Shown here in pieces: positions 16,249 through 23,951 of a stretch of DNA of 60,645 bases. Where the stretch lies: assembly GCA_025357945.1 (NCBI GenBank), contig JANYLJ010000056.1, positions 1-60,645 of the forward strand. Direction: 5' to 3'. The stretch's first letter is position 1. The number at the start of each line of letters is the position of its first letter. The DNA is from Gemmatimonadota bacterium (GTDB lineage: Bacteria > Gemmatimonadota > Gemmatimonadetes > Gemmatimonadales > GWC2-71-9). The position numbers and the translations under genes are program-made. The notes below the pieces were generated by a model. The model saw nothing but the letters and a program-made list of their open reading frames with translations, had not been told where the DNA came from and searched no databases.

Positions 16249-18726
16249 ATGATGCTGGCCGAACGAACTCCCCTGCACCTGCCCGAACTTGATCTCTTCG
16301 CGGACCAGGGTCTCACCTACTTCGTGCAAGGTGCCGCCCCGAACTGGGTCGCGGTGGAGCCCGCGGGGCGCGAACTGCTCCGGGAAATCCAACGGGCCAA
16401 CGGCCGGTTGACCGCGGGTGATCTCACCGCGGGGTACTCCGCTGCAACCGGACTCGACGGGGCGAAGGCTCGACTGCATGTCCACGCCTTCTTGCAGGCG
16501 CTCGACCGGGCCAACCTCCTCGCTGACCAAGCATTTCCGACGCCGACCTACCCGGGACGGTTGGCGCTGATCCAACCCGAAGGACTGCAGGAGCTCTGGC
16601 TCCAGATCAACAACAACTGCAACCTCTCCTGCAGCCATTGCCTGGTCGGCTCGGGACCGGGCAAGGAACCTGGCCTGCCGCTCGAGAAACTCGTCGCAAT
16701 CGTGGATCGGGCCGTGGAGCTTGGCTTGGAGCGCCTCTATATCACCGGAGGGGAGCCCTTTGTGAGGCGGGACATCTTCGCGCTGCTGAGGCATGCAACC
16801 GAGGAGAAGGGGCTTGAGGCGATCGTCCTCACCAACGCCACCGTCTTTCAGGGCCCCGTTCGCACCGGCATCGCCCAACTCGATCGCTCAAAGGTTCGCT
16901 TCCAGGTCTCGATCGACGGCGCCCACCCCGCGACGAACGATCCGATTCGCGGTCACGGCACCTTTGAGCGTGCCCTCGACGGCGCGCGTTTTCTCGCCGA
17001 AACGGGCTTCGATGTCTCCCTGACCACCGTCACGACAAAGGACAACCTGGCGGAGCTGGCTGAGATCCCCGAGTTAGTGCGATCGGTGGGGGCGCGGAGT
17101 CAGCACCTCATGTGGGCCCACAAGCGCGGCCGCGCGGCAACGAGCCTGAACGGGTTCTTCCCCGATAGTTCGGCCATCGTCGCGGCCGTCATGCAAACAG
17201 CCGACGCCGCCGAGCGCGCAGGCACCGTGCTCGACAACCTGGAGACGGTCAAGCGCCGAGTGAATGGCGTCCCGGGTCTCAAGTACGATCTGGGCAACGG
17301 CGGCTGGGATTCGTTGTGTGTGAACTTCGACGGGCGCGTGTACCCCACACCGGCGCTCGCAAACGAGCCCGCGCTTCTCTGCGGCGACGCCAATCAGGAA
17401 GACTTGGCCGACATCCTCGCCGGCTCGACGATCGTACGCCAACTGCGTGAGGCGACGGTTGCCCGCAAGCCCTCCATGCGGGATGATCCGTTCCGGTTCC
17501 TGACTGGCGGTGGCGATTGGGAACACGCGTGGACGTTCTCCGGCGGCGACCCGCTTGCACCGGATCCGTACTACTCCATTCAACTTGCGTTGGTGCGCCG
17601 GGTCATGACCACGCTCGGCCAGGAGAAGGCCGCGCGGCGCAATCGCCGCTCCGGATACGATGCGCCCGTCGTGCTGCATGCGATGGGTGAAGGGGCGATC
17701 GCCTGTGGCACCGCCGACGGACGGCTCGCCGAACAGCCGGTGCTCACCCTCCACTCCAACTGCGTGCTCTCATTCGACGTCGACCGACCGCGGGCCAAGG
17801 TCCGGGAGTATTACCACGCCGCCGCCGAGAAACCGCAGGCCGATCTCTGCTGTCCTACCCGGTATGACGACAACCTCGTCTCCCACATTCCTCGAGAGGT
17901 GATCGACCGATTCTACGGTTGCGGCTCGCCGATCGCACTGGCTGGGATCACGGCAGGTGAACGGGTCGTCGACCTCGGGTCCGGGGCTGGTATTGACGTA
18001 TTCATCGCCGCGAAACTCACCGGCCGGGGCGGCTGTGCGATCGGGGTCGATATGACCGACGCGATGCTGGCTGTTGCTGAGGCCAATCGCCCCGTGGTCG
18101 CAACCGCACTCGGCTATGACGTAGTTGAGTTCCGCAAGGGCTATCTGGAGCACATTCCGATCGAGGATCGCTCGGTCGATCTCGTCACTTCCAATTGCGT
18201 GATTAACCTCTCCCCTGACAAGCCGCGGGTCTTCGAGGAGACCTGGCGGATTCTCAAGGATCACGGTCGGATCGTTCTTTCCGATATCGTGAGTGAGCGC
18301 GAGGTACCGCCGCACCTCAAGGTCAACCCGGAGCTCTGGGGAGAGTGCCTGGTTGGCGCACTGACCGAAGCGGAGTTGCTCTCTCAGCTTGAGCGCGCGG
18401 GATTCTACGGGCTCACGATCCTCCGCAAGAGTTATTGGAAGGACGTTGAGGGTTATCCGTTCTTCTCCGTGACGGTGCGCGGCTACAAGTACCAGAAGAG
18501 CGCCGGGTGTGTGTACCAGGGACATCAAGCGATCTACCTCGGACCCGGGAAGGCGTTTCTCGACGAAGAAGGCCACCTCTTTCCGCGCAACGAGCCAATC
18601 GAAATCTGCACCGATTCCCTGGCCAAGCTCCAACGCGCGCCGTACGACGCGATGTTCGCGGTACTGGAGCCCGGCGAGGCACGAGCGGGGTACTCCTGCT
18701 GCGAGCCGGATGCCGCATGCTGCTGA
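16249..18726 (+). CDS. Radical SAM/SPASM-like - ArsM arsenite methyltransferase fusion
   Basis: 825 residues. About 10-95 resembles a PqqD-like peptide or substrate-binding domain. The radical SAM domain follows (110-300) with the 4Fe-4S motif CNLSCSHC (Cys124, 128, 131) and YITGGEPF. A SPASM-like region has Cys357, 378, 486 and 505. From about 519 comes a complete As(III) S-adenosylmethionine methyltransferase: LCCPTRYD (Cys534/535), FYGCGSP (Cys558), SAM motif VDLGSGAGID, SNCVINLSPDK (Cys650), WGECLVGAL (Cys700), and a Cys tail SCCEPDAACC like that of human AS3MT. All four AS3MT cysteines have a counterpart. It probably methylates arsenite and adds an adenosyl-derived group, as separate ArsM and ArsS do. 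The radical SAM half lacks an evident ArsS-type DUF3641 tail. Confidence 0.88.
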   Translation: MMLAERTPLHLPELDLFADQGLTYFVQGAAPNWVAVEPAGRELLREIQRANGRLTAGDLTAGYSAATGLDGAKARLHVHAFLQALDRANLLADQAFPTPTYPGRLALIQPEGLQELWLQINNNCNLSCSHCLVGSGPGKEPGLPLEKLVAIVDRAVELGLERLYITGGEPFVRRDIFALLRHATEEKGLEAIVLTNATVFQGPVRTGIAQLDRSKVRFQVSIDGAHPATNDPIRGHGTFERALDGARFLAETGFDVSLTTVTTKDNLAELAEIPELVRSVGARSQHLMWAHKRGRAATSLNGFFPDSSAIVAAVMQTADAAERAGTVLDNLETVKRRVNGVPGLKYDLGNGGWDSLCVNFDGRVYPTPALANEPALLCGDANQEDLADILAGSTIVRQLREATVARKPSMRDDPFRFLTGGGDWEHAWTFSGGDPLAPDPYYSIQLALVRRVMTTLGQEKAARRNRRSGYDAPVVLHAMGEGAIACGTADGRLAEQPVLTLHSNCVLSFDVDRPRAKVREYYHAAAEKPQADLCCPTRYDDNLVSHIPREVIDRFYGCGSPIALAGITAGERVVDLGSGAGIDVFIAAKLTGRGGCAIGVDMTDAMLAVAEANRPVVATALGYDVVEFRKGYLEHIPIEDRSVDLVTSNCVINLSPDKPRVFEETWRILKDHGRIVLSDIVSEREVPPHLKVNPELWGECLVGALTEAELLSQLERAGFYGLTILRKSYWKDVEGYPFFSVTVRGYKYQKSAGCVYQGHQAIYLGPGKAFLDEEGHLFPRNEPIEICTDSLAKLQRAPYDAMFAVLEPGEARAGYSCCEPDAACC

Positions 18727-19808
18727 CAGCACTCCTCCTCATCGCCCTGACATTGGGCGTCGCGTTCGCCAACGGGGCAAACGATGTCTCGAAGGGTATC
18801 GCGACACTGGTCGGGGCGGGCCTCGCCGGGGAGCGTCGCGCCATTCTCTGGGGGACCGTCTGGACCGTGCTCGGCGTGTCTGTCGCGCTGGTACTCGCGC
18901 ACGGGCTCGTCGCGACGTTCTCGGGGCGCGGCATTCTCGTCGCGCCGCCGGCGGGGCTGATCTGGCCCGCGTCGGTCGCGGTCGGTGTCATCGGCTGGCT
19001 CGTGGTTGCTACCCGGGCGGGCCTGCCGGTCTCCACCACTCACGCGCTCGTCGGGGCGATCCTCGGTGCCGGGATGGTGGCCGGTGGACCCACCGGTGTC
19101 TTGTGGACCGGAGTACTCGCCAAGGTCGGGCTACCGCTGTTCGCCTCGCCACTACTCTCTCTCGCGCTCGTGTTCGGCCTGCTTCCGACGGCCGCCGCCG
19201 CGTTTCGTCGCCTCGCCACGTACTGTGTCTGTCTCGAGCAGCACGAGGTGGTGCTCATCCCGTTGGGCTTCAACGAGGCGGTGATCGCTGGACGCGAGCT
19301 CCGCGTCGTGGCTGCCGCCGACTGTCCGCCGCGGGTCCTCACGCGGGTGAATGCGCTGGATTCGATGCACTGGCTCACGGCTGGCTTCACGAGCTTCGCC
19401 CGCGGGTTGAACGATTCACCCAAGATTCTTGCCCTCGGATTGGTCGCCGGCCCTACGGTGGGCGTCGGGCCCGGTGCTCTCCTCGCGCTGGTGGCGGTGG
19501 CGATGGGTGCAGGCAGCGTGTACGCGGGACGCCGGGTCACCGGGACGCTCGCCACCAAGGTCACCGCGATGTCCGCCCCCGAGGCGCTGACGGCAAACGC
19601 CGTGACCGCAGGCCTGGTCGGCATCGCGTCCAACTTCGGCTGGCCGGTGTCCACGACGCACGTCTCGGCCGGCACCGTCATCGCGGTCGGAATGCACCGT
19701 CGGGAACTGCAGTGGAAACTCGTTCGGGAGATGGCCGTCGCCTGGCTGGTGACGGTACCAGTCGCCGCCCTGCTGGCAGGCGCCGCGTACGCGGTGGCGG
19801 GCCGATGA
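18717..19808 (+). CDS. PiT-family inorganic phosphate transporter
   Basis: 363 residues from the ATG at 18717, which overlaps the end of the ArsM fusion by ten bases. It holds both PiT signatures: FANGANDVSKGIATLVGAG near the start and RGLNDSPKILALGLV in the second half, plus VSTTHALVGAILG and VSTTHVSAGTVI. About ten membrane helices are predicted by eye. PiT carriers import phosphate as metal-phosphate with a proton and admit arsenate. Its tight coupling to arsenic methylation and glycosyltransferase genes suggests a role in supplying arsenate or balancing phosphate, or export of a product; none of these is shown by sequence. Confidence 0.9.
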   Translation: MLLTALLLIALTLGVAFANGANDVSKGIATLVGAGLAGERRAILWGTVWTVLGVSVALVLAHGLVATFSGRGILVAPPAGLIWPASVAVGVIGWLVVATRAGLPVSTTHALVGAILGAGMVAGGPTGVLWTGVLAKVGLPLFASPLLSLALVFGLLPTAAAAFRRLATYCVCLEQHEVVLIPLGFNEAVIAGRELRVVAAADCPPRVLTRVNALDSMHWLTAGFTSFARGLNDSPKILALGLVAGPTVGVGPGALLALVAVAMGAGSVYAGRRVTGTLATKVTAMSAPEALTANAVTAGLVGIASNFGWPVSTTHVSAGTVIAVGMHRRELQWKLVREMAVAWLVTVPVAALLAGAAYAVAGR

Positions 19809-20503
19809 GGCTCTCCGTCGTGATCCCAACCATCGACGAAGCTGCGGCGCTTCCGGCACTTCTCGATGACCTGCGCGAACTGAAGCCGCTGTTCGGTGAA
19901 ATCGTGATCGCTGACGCCGGCTCGTCCGACGGAACCGTCGACCTTGCCCGGGCCGCAGGCGCCCGCATCGTCCCGGCCCCGCGGGGACGCGCGCATCAGT
20001 TGAATGCTGGCGCGCAGTATTCTCGGGGTGACTGGTTGCTGTTCCTGCACGCCGACTCCCGGATCGACACAAACGCGTGCGCCGCGATTCGAGATGCACT
20101 CGCTGTAGTTCCGCCAGTGGACGCTGCCGTCTTCCGATTCGCGATCGACCTGCCGCCGGTGTGGAAGCGCATGATCGAGGCCGGGCAGGCGATCCGCGAA
20201 TCACTCTTCGGCCTGGCGTATGGGGATCAGGGACTGCTCATCCGCCGCGAGTGCTTCGACGCAGTCGGGGGGTACCCGGAATTGCCGCTCATGGAAGACG
20301 TCGAAATGATCCGTCGTCTGCGGCGGCGCTACGGCGTCGCCCGGCTCCCCGCCGTGGTGCTGACGTCGGGACGACGATACCGGCAGCGCGGGATCGTCCG
20401 CACCTGGATTTCGCATACTCTGCTCATCACCCTTTTCGCGGCCGGCGTTTCCCCGGCACGCCTGGCCCGCTGGCGCGATGGCACAACCGCTCTCGCGCGC
20501 TGA
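19805..20503 (+). CDS. TIGR04283-type arsenosugar glycosyltransferase (GT2)
   Basis: 232 residues. GT-A nucleotide-sugar fold: LSVVIPTIDEAAALPALLDDL, VIADAGSSDGTVDLARAAGA, RAHQLNAGAQYSRGDWLLFLHADS (DXD-equivalent HADS), and YGDQGLLIRRECFDAVGGYPELPLMEDVEMIRRL. This is the pattern of the TIGR04283 family, which is named for arsenosugar biosynthesis on the basis of gene context. Its ATG overlaps the PiT stop (ATGA). It should transfer a sugar in the cytosol, or at the membrane given the hydrophobic ISHTLLITLFAAGV segment at the end. Substrate specificity is inferred only from the family and context. Confidence 0.88.
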   Translation: MRLSVVIPTIDEAAALPALLDDLRELKPLFGEIVIADAGSSDGTVDLARAAGARIVPAPRGRAHQLNAGAQYSRGDWLLFLHADSRIDTNACAAIRDALAVVPPVDAAVFRFAIDLPPVWKRMIEAGQAIRESLFGLAYGDQGLLIRRECFDAVGGYPELPLMEDVEMIRRLRRRYGVARLPAVVLTSGRRYRQRGIVRTWISHTLLITLFAAGVSPARLARWRDGTTALAR

Positions 20504-21128
20504 CGTTCTCGGCGTCTTCGTCAAGGTTCCGACGCCGGGTCACGTGAAGACCAGGTTGGCTCAGACCGTCGGTGCCGACCACGCTGCCGCCCTTTACAGA
20601 TTTATCGGGAGGCAGGTGGTGGCCCAATGTGTGGACCCGGGCGGGCACCGCACCGCCATCTGGTTCGCCCCCTCGGGCGGCGAAGCGGGGACACGAGCCT
20701 GGCTGGAGTGGCTGGGGGTTGACGACTTCCTCTCTCAACCTGACGGTGGGCTCGGTGTACGGCTCACCGCGACGTTCGATCATCACTTCGCCCACGGAGC
20801 GCGCCGAGTCGTCGTGATCGGCTCCGACTGTCCTGACGTCGGACGAGAGCTGGTACATCGCGCCTTCGCCGCGCTCGAGCAGGACGATCTGGTGGTCGGG
20901 CCAGCGGTTGACGGTGGCTTCTACCTGCTCGGGCTCAATTCCCCGGCGCCCGAACTCTTTCGCGATATCGAGTGGTCCACTGACGCCGTCTACCGCCAGA
21001 CGATGACGAATGCTGGACGCCTCGGCCTTTCCATGGCCGTGCTACCCGAGCTTCAGGACGTCGACACGGTCGATGACGCCCGCGCGCTTGGACTCCTACC
21101 GCCCGTTTCCCGCGGACAGTTGGAATAG
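20478..21128 (+). CDS. TIGR04282-type (DUF2064) glycosyltransferase-like protein
   Basis: 216 residues, starting 26 bases before the end of the GT2 gene. VFVKVPTPGHVKTRLAQTVG at the start, IGSDCPDVGRELVHRAFAALEQDDLVVGPAVDGGFYLLGL in the centre, and VDTVDDARALG at the end define the DUF2064/TIGR04282 family, a nucleotidyl- or glycosyl-transferase-like GT-A fold. TIGR04282 and TIGR04283 proteins are regular partners in arsenosugar loci. No signal peptide. It is the last gene of the run: the next gene, merR, starts 135 bases later behind its own promoter. Confidence 0.88.
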   Translation: MAQPLSRADVLGVFVKVPTPGHVKTRLAQTVGADHAAALYRFIGRQVVAQCVDPGGHRTAIWFAPSGGEAGTRAWLEWLGVDDFLSQPDGGLGVRLTATFDHHFAHGARRVVVIGSDCPDVGRELVHRAFAALEQDDLVVGPAVDGGFYLLGLNSPAPELFRDIEWSTDAVYRQTMTNAGRLGLSMAVLPELQDVDTVDDARALGLLPPVSRGQLE

Positions 21129-21201
21129 CCGAATGACCCATGGAGTCAGCGCGCGCGCCACAGGTGCCGTCGTTCGGTCGCGACCTGCCGGCGACGAGCC
21201 C

Positions 21202-21233
21202 TTGACCTTATAGCTGGGTACAGGGTCTATACT
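21202..21233 (+). promoter_or_regulatory. MerR-type promoter/operator with 20-base spacer
   Basis: TTGACC (21202-21207) and TATACT (21228-21233) are separated by 20 bases, longer than the normal 17 and typical of promoters untwisted by MerR-family activators. Between them lies an imperfect dyad ACCTTATA-N6-TACAGGGT (21205-21226, six of eight pairs). The promoter drives merR and, by continuous orientation and overlaps, the whole mer operon, so MerR should be autoregulated. Confidence 0.8.
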
Positions 21234-21263
21234 GAACGCGAGCGGCCTGAGGAGGACTCGAAG

Positions 21264-21677
21264 ATGCCCTTGACCATCGGCCAAGTCGCGCTGGCGGTCG
21301 ACGTAAATGTCCAGACGGTGCGCTACTACGAGCGCCGCGGTTTGTTGGCGGCGCCACAGCGCACCGTATCGGGGTATCGCCAGTACCCCGAAGACACCAT
21401 CGGTCGGTTGCGGTTCATCAGGCACGCCAAGGGCCTCGGGTTTGCCTTGAGGGAAATTCAGGAGTTGCTCGAGCTGCGGGTCAGCCGTCGAACCGCCTGC
21501 GACGCCGTCGAGCGCAAGACCCGCGAAAAAATCGAGCTGGTCGAACAGAAGATTTACGACCTGCGCCGGATCAACCGGACGCTGGGGCACCTCGCCGCCG
21601 CGTGCGCGGCAAGGCGGCCAACGGACGACTGTCCCATCCTCGGGGCATTGGAGGAGCATGACGAATCCGACAACTAA
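21264..21677 (+). CDS. merR: MerR mercury-responsive regulator
   Basis: 137 residues with AGGAGG ahead of the ATG. The winged-helix start is LTIGQVALAVDVNVQTVRYYERRGLL, followed by a dimerisation helix. The Hg(II)-binding cysteines are Cys79, Cys114 and Cys123. Their spacing (35 and 9 residues) equals that of the Tn501 MerR triad Cys82/117/126, and the DDCPIL motif is also kept. This makes it a true mercury sensor rather than a copper or zinc relative. It overlaps merT by 20 bases and lies downstream of a promoter with a 20-base spacer, so it activates its own operon when mercury binds. Confidence 0.95.
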   Translation: MPLTIGQVALAVDVNVQTVRYYERRGLLAAPQRTVSGYRQYPEDTIGRLRFIRHAKGLGFALREIQELLELRVSRRTACDAVERKTREKIELVEQKIYDLRRINRTLGHLAAACAARRPTDDCPILGALEEHDESDN

Positions 21678-22011
21678 GACCGCGCTCGCCGCCAGCGGTG
21701 GCCTCGCCGCGGCCGTGGCCTCGGCACTCTGCTGTGCGGGACCGCTGATCGCGGTCGCGGTCGGCCTGAGCGGCGCCGGACTGGCCGCGACGTTCGAGCC
21801 GTTGCGGCCCTATTTCGTTGGCGCTACCGTACTCGCCCTCGGCTCCGGGTTCGTGGTCGTTCACCGGGAGGAGCGGAAGGCTTGCGAGCCGGGATCACTG
21901 TGCGCGTCACCGGTCACGCGCCGCCGCCTGAAGCTGGCGCTCTGGATTGCCACGGTCATCGCCGTTCCCCTGGTGACGTTCCCCTGGTGGTCGGCGTTCA
22001 TACTCGGCTAG
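21658..22011 (+). CDS. merT: MerT mercuric ion transporter
   Basis: 117 residues, three membrane helices. A vicinal Cys pair in the first helix (Cys25-Cys26 in SALCCAGPL) and a second, cytosolic pair (Cys76, Cys82 in ACEPGSLCA) are the Hg(II) relay of MerT. It takes Hg(II) from MerP in the periplasm and passes it to MerA in the cytosol. It overlaps merR by 20 bases and is followed ten bases later by merP, with AGGAGG in the gap. Confidence 0.93.
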   Translation: MTNPTTKTALAASGGLAAAVASALCCAGPLIAVAVGLSGAGLAATFEPLRPYFVGATVLALGSGFVVVHREERKACEPGSLCASPVTRRRLKLALWIATVIAVPLVTFPWWSAFILG

Positions 22012-22021
22012 GAGGTTGCAC

Positions 22022-22408
22022 ATGTTGAAAGCACTGAAAGCAGGATGGGTACTCGCGGCAGGAATCGCTGGAACCGCCTTCCTTTGTCCGCTGTGCGGCG
22101 GCGGGGTTGCGGCGGTAGGCGCGCAGAGCATACGGGCAGGCGTTCAGGTCGCGGATTCTGCCACCGTGCGCTTCCATATCACCGGGATGACCTGTGGCAG
22201 CTGCCCCACGACGGCGCGCCTCGCACTGAAGCGGCTGCCGGGTGTTTACCGTGCCACGGTGACGCTGGACGACAGCGTTGGTGTGGTACGCTACGATCCA
22301 CACCAGGTGACGCCTGCCCTGATCGCCGCCCACCTCACGCGACTCACCGGATTTGGTGCGAAGGTCATCGCGGACAGCACCGAAAGGACCGGCCGGCGCC
22401 GGACATGA
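22022..22408 (+). CDS. merP: MerP-like periplasmic HMA-domain mercury carrier
   Basis: 128 residues from the ATG at 22022, preceded by AGGAGG. An N-terminal hydrophobic segment (GWVLAAGIAGTAFLCPLCGGG) carries an extra CPLC pair not found in standard MerP. The HMA domain has GMTCGSCPTTAR near residue 58, then ALKRLPGVYRATVTLDDSVGVVRYDPHQVTP, the usual beta-alpha-beta fold. It should bind Hg(II) outside the inner membrane and hand it to MerT. It is longer than classical MerP (about 91 residues) because of the N-terminal segment and a charged tail. ATGA overlap with merA. Confidence 0.88.
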   Translation: MLKALKAGWVLAAGIAGTAFLCPLCGGGVAAVGAQSIRAGVQVADSATVRFHITGMTCGSCPTTARLALKRLPGVYRATVTLDDSVGVVRYDPHQVTPALIAAHLTRLTGFGAKVIADSTERTGRRRT

Positions 22409-23862
22409 CGATCGCGGACCGCACGGGGCCCGGTGCCCCCATGGTAAACTCCCGAAGCGGCGACGAGTTTGACCTGGCCATTGTCGGCGGCGGGTCGGCG
22501 GGCTTCGCTGCCGCGATCAAGGCGGCAGAGCTCGGTGCGCGGGTCGCGATGGCCGAGGGCGGGACGCTCGGGGGCACCTGCGTGAACGTGGGCTGCGTTC
22601 CGTCGAAGACCTTGATCCGCGCGGCCGAGGCGCAGCACCGCCGGGTGAACCACGGATTCAACGGTATCGCCGCGACCGATGGTCCGCCCGACTGGAGCGC
22701 CGTGCGGGCCCAGAAGGACGCGCTTGTGTCGGACCTGCGGCACGCCAAGTACTGGAACGTGTTGCAGTCCTACGAGGCGATCTCGCTGTTCGAACAGCGC
22801 GCCGAGATCCTCTCCGGCAACGTCGTACGGTTGGCCGATGGCCGCACGATCACCGCCGGCAAGATCCTCATTACCACGGGTGCGTCCTCCTGGCCTGCGC
22901 CGATCCCGGGATTGACCGAAGCGGGCTACCTCGACAACGTGACGGCGATGGCGCTCGAGCGGCTCCCCGACTCGATGATCGTGATCGGCGCGAGCGCGGT
23001 GGGTCTCGAGCTGGCCCAGATGTTCGCGCGTCTGGGGGTCAGGGTTACCGTGCTCGAAGCCCTTGCCACGGTGGTACCCGCCGAGGATCCGGAAATCGGG
23101 AATGCGCTCGGCGACTACCTGCGAGGCGAAGGCCTTGGTGTACGGACCGGCGTGCGGATCGAGCGCGTCAGTCGTACGGCAGCGGGGTACACCGCGTCGT
23201 TCAGCGACGATGGCCGTACCGAGGCGGTTCGCGCTGAGCAACTTCTCGTCGCGACCGGGCGCCGACCCAATACGGCGGGACTGGGATTGGACGCGCTCGG
23301 TGTCGCGCTTGGTGGAAAGGGCGAGATACAGGTCAACGAGTTCCTTGAGACATCCCATCCGGGTGTTTATGCGGCAGGGGACGTGATCGGCGATCCGATG
23401 CTTGTGTACGTCGCCGCGTACGGCGGCACGCTCGCGGCCGAGAACGCGCTGGCGGGCAACCTGCGCCGCTTCGACCTCACGGCGTTGTCGCAGGTCACCT
23501 TCACCGACCCGGCCGTCGCCTCGGTCGGGCTGACCGCGGACCAGGCTCAGGCGCAGGGGATTGAACCCCTCGCGACCAAGCTCGCCATGGAACACGTGCC
23601 GCGCTCGTTGGCGGCGCGCGATACGCGTGGGTTCGTCAAACTCATCGCCAATGCCGCAACCCGGAAAATCGTCGGCGCGCACATCCTCGCCGGGGAGGCG
23701 GGCGAGATGATCGCGGAACCGGCCTTGGCGATCAAGTACGGGCTGACGATCGAGGACCTGACCGCGACCTTCCACCCGTACCTGACCCTGTCAGAGGGGA
23801 TCAAGCTCGCCGCGCTGTCGTTCACGAAAGACGTGGCGAAGCTCTCGTGCTGCGCGGTGTAA
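22405..23862 (+). CDS. merA: MerA mercuric reductase
   Basis: 485 residues. FAD motif AIVGGGSAGFAAAIKAAELG, redox CVNVGC (Cys59, Cys64), NADPH motif VIGASAVGLELAQMFARLG, second FAD motif YAAGDVIG, and the decisive C-terminal vicinal pair LSCCAV (Cys482, Cys483) that delivers Hg(II) to the active site. It reduces Hg(II) to volatile Hg(0) with NADPH. The N-terminal MerP-like domain of Gram-negative MerA is absent. It overlaps merP by four bases. It is only distantly related to the other flavin reductase in the window (14611-16131), which lacks the Cys tail. Confidence 0.96.
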   Translation: MTIADRTGPGAPMVNSRSGDEFDLAIVGGGSAGFAAAIKAAELGARVAMAEGGTLGGTCVNVGCVPSKTLIRAAEAQHRRVNHGFNGIAATDGPPDWSAVRAQKDALVSDLRHAKYWNVLQSYEAISLFEQRAEILSGNVVRLADGRTITAGKILITTGASSWPAPIPGLTEAGYLDNVTAMALERLPDSMIVIGASAVGLELAQMFARLGVRVTVLEALATVVPAEDPEIGNALGDYLRGEGLGVRTGVRIERVSRTAAGYTASFSDDGRTEAVRAEQLLVATGRRPNTAGLGLDALGVALGGKGEIQVNEFLETSHPGVYAAGDVIGDPMLVYVAAYGGTLAAENALAGNLRRFDLTALSQVTFTDPAVASVGLTADQAQAQGIEPLATKLAMEHVPRSLAARDTRGFVKLIANAATRKIVGAHILAGEAGEMIAEPALAIKYGLTIEDLTATFHPYLTLSEGIKLAALSFTKDVAKLSCCAV

Positions 23863-23951
23863 GACTGCGGTCGGTAGTCGGTTTTTCGCGCAAGTCCGCC
23901 GGCCCCTGCCCAAACGCCACGACGGACCAACAGAGGAGGCGAGATCCCATT

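Noticed and set aside
15253-16878. 541-codon reverse open frame across the flavin reductase and ArsM fusion
   Set aside because: Spans two well-supported forward genes, has no ribosome site and no domain; a product of high GC at third positions.
22291-23775. 494-codon reverse open frame opposite merA
   Set aside because: merA is certain from its redox motif and CC tail; the opposite frame shows no motif.
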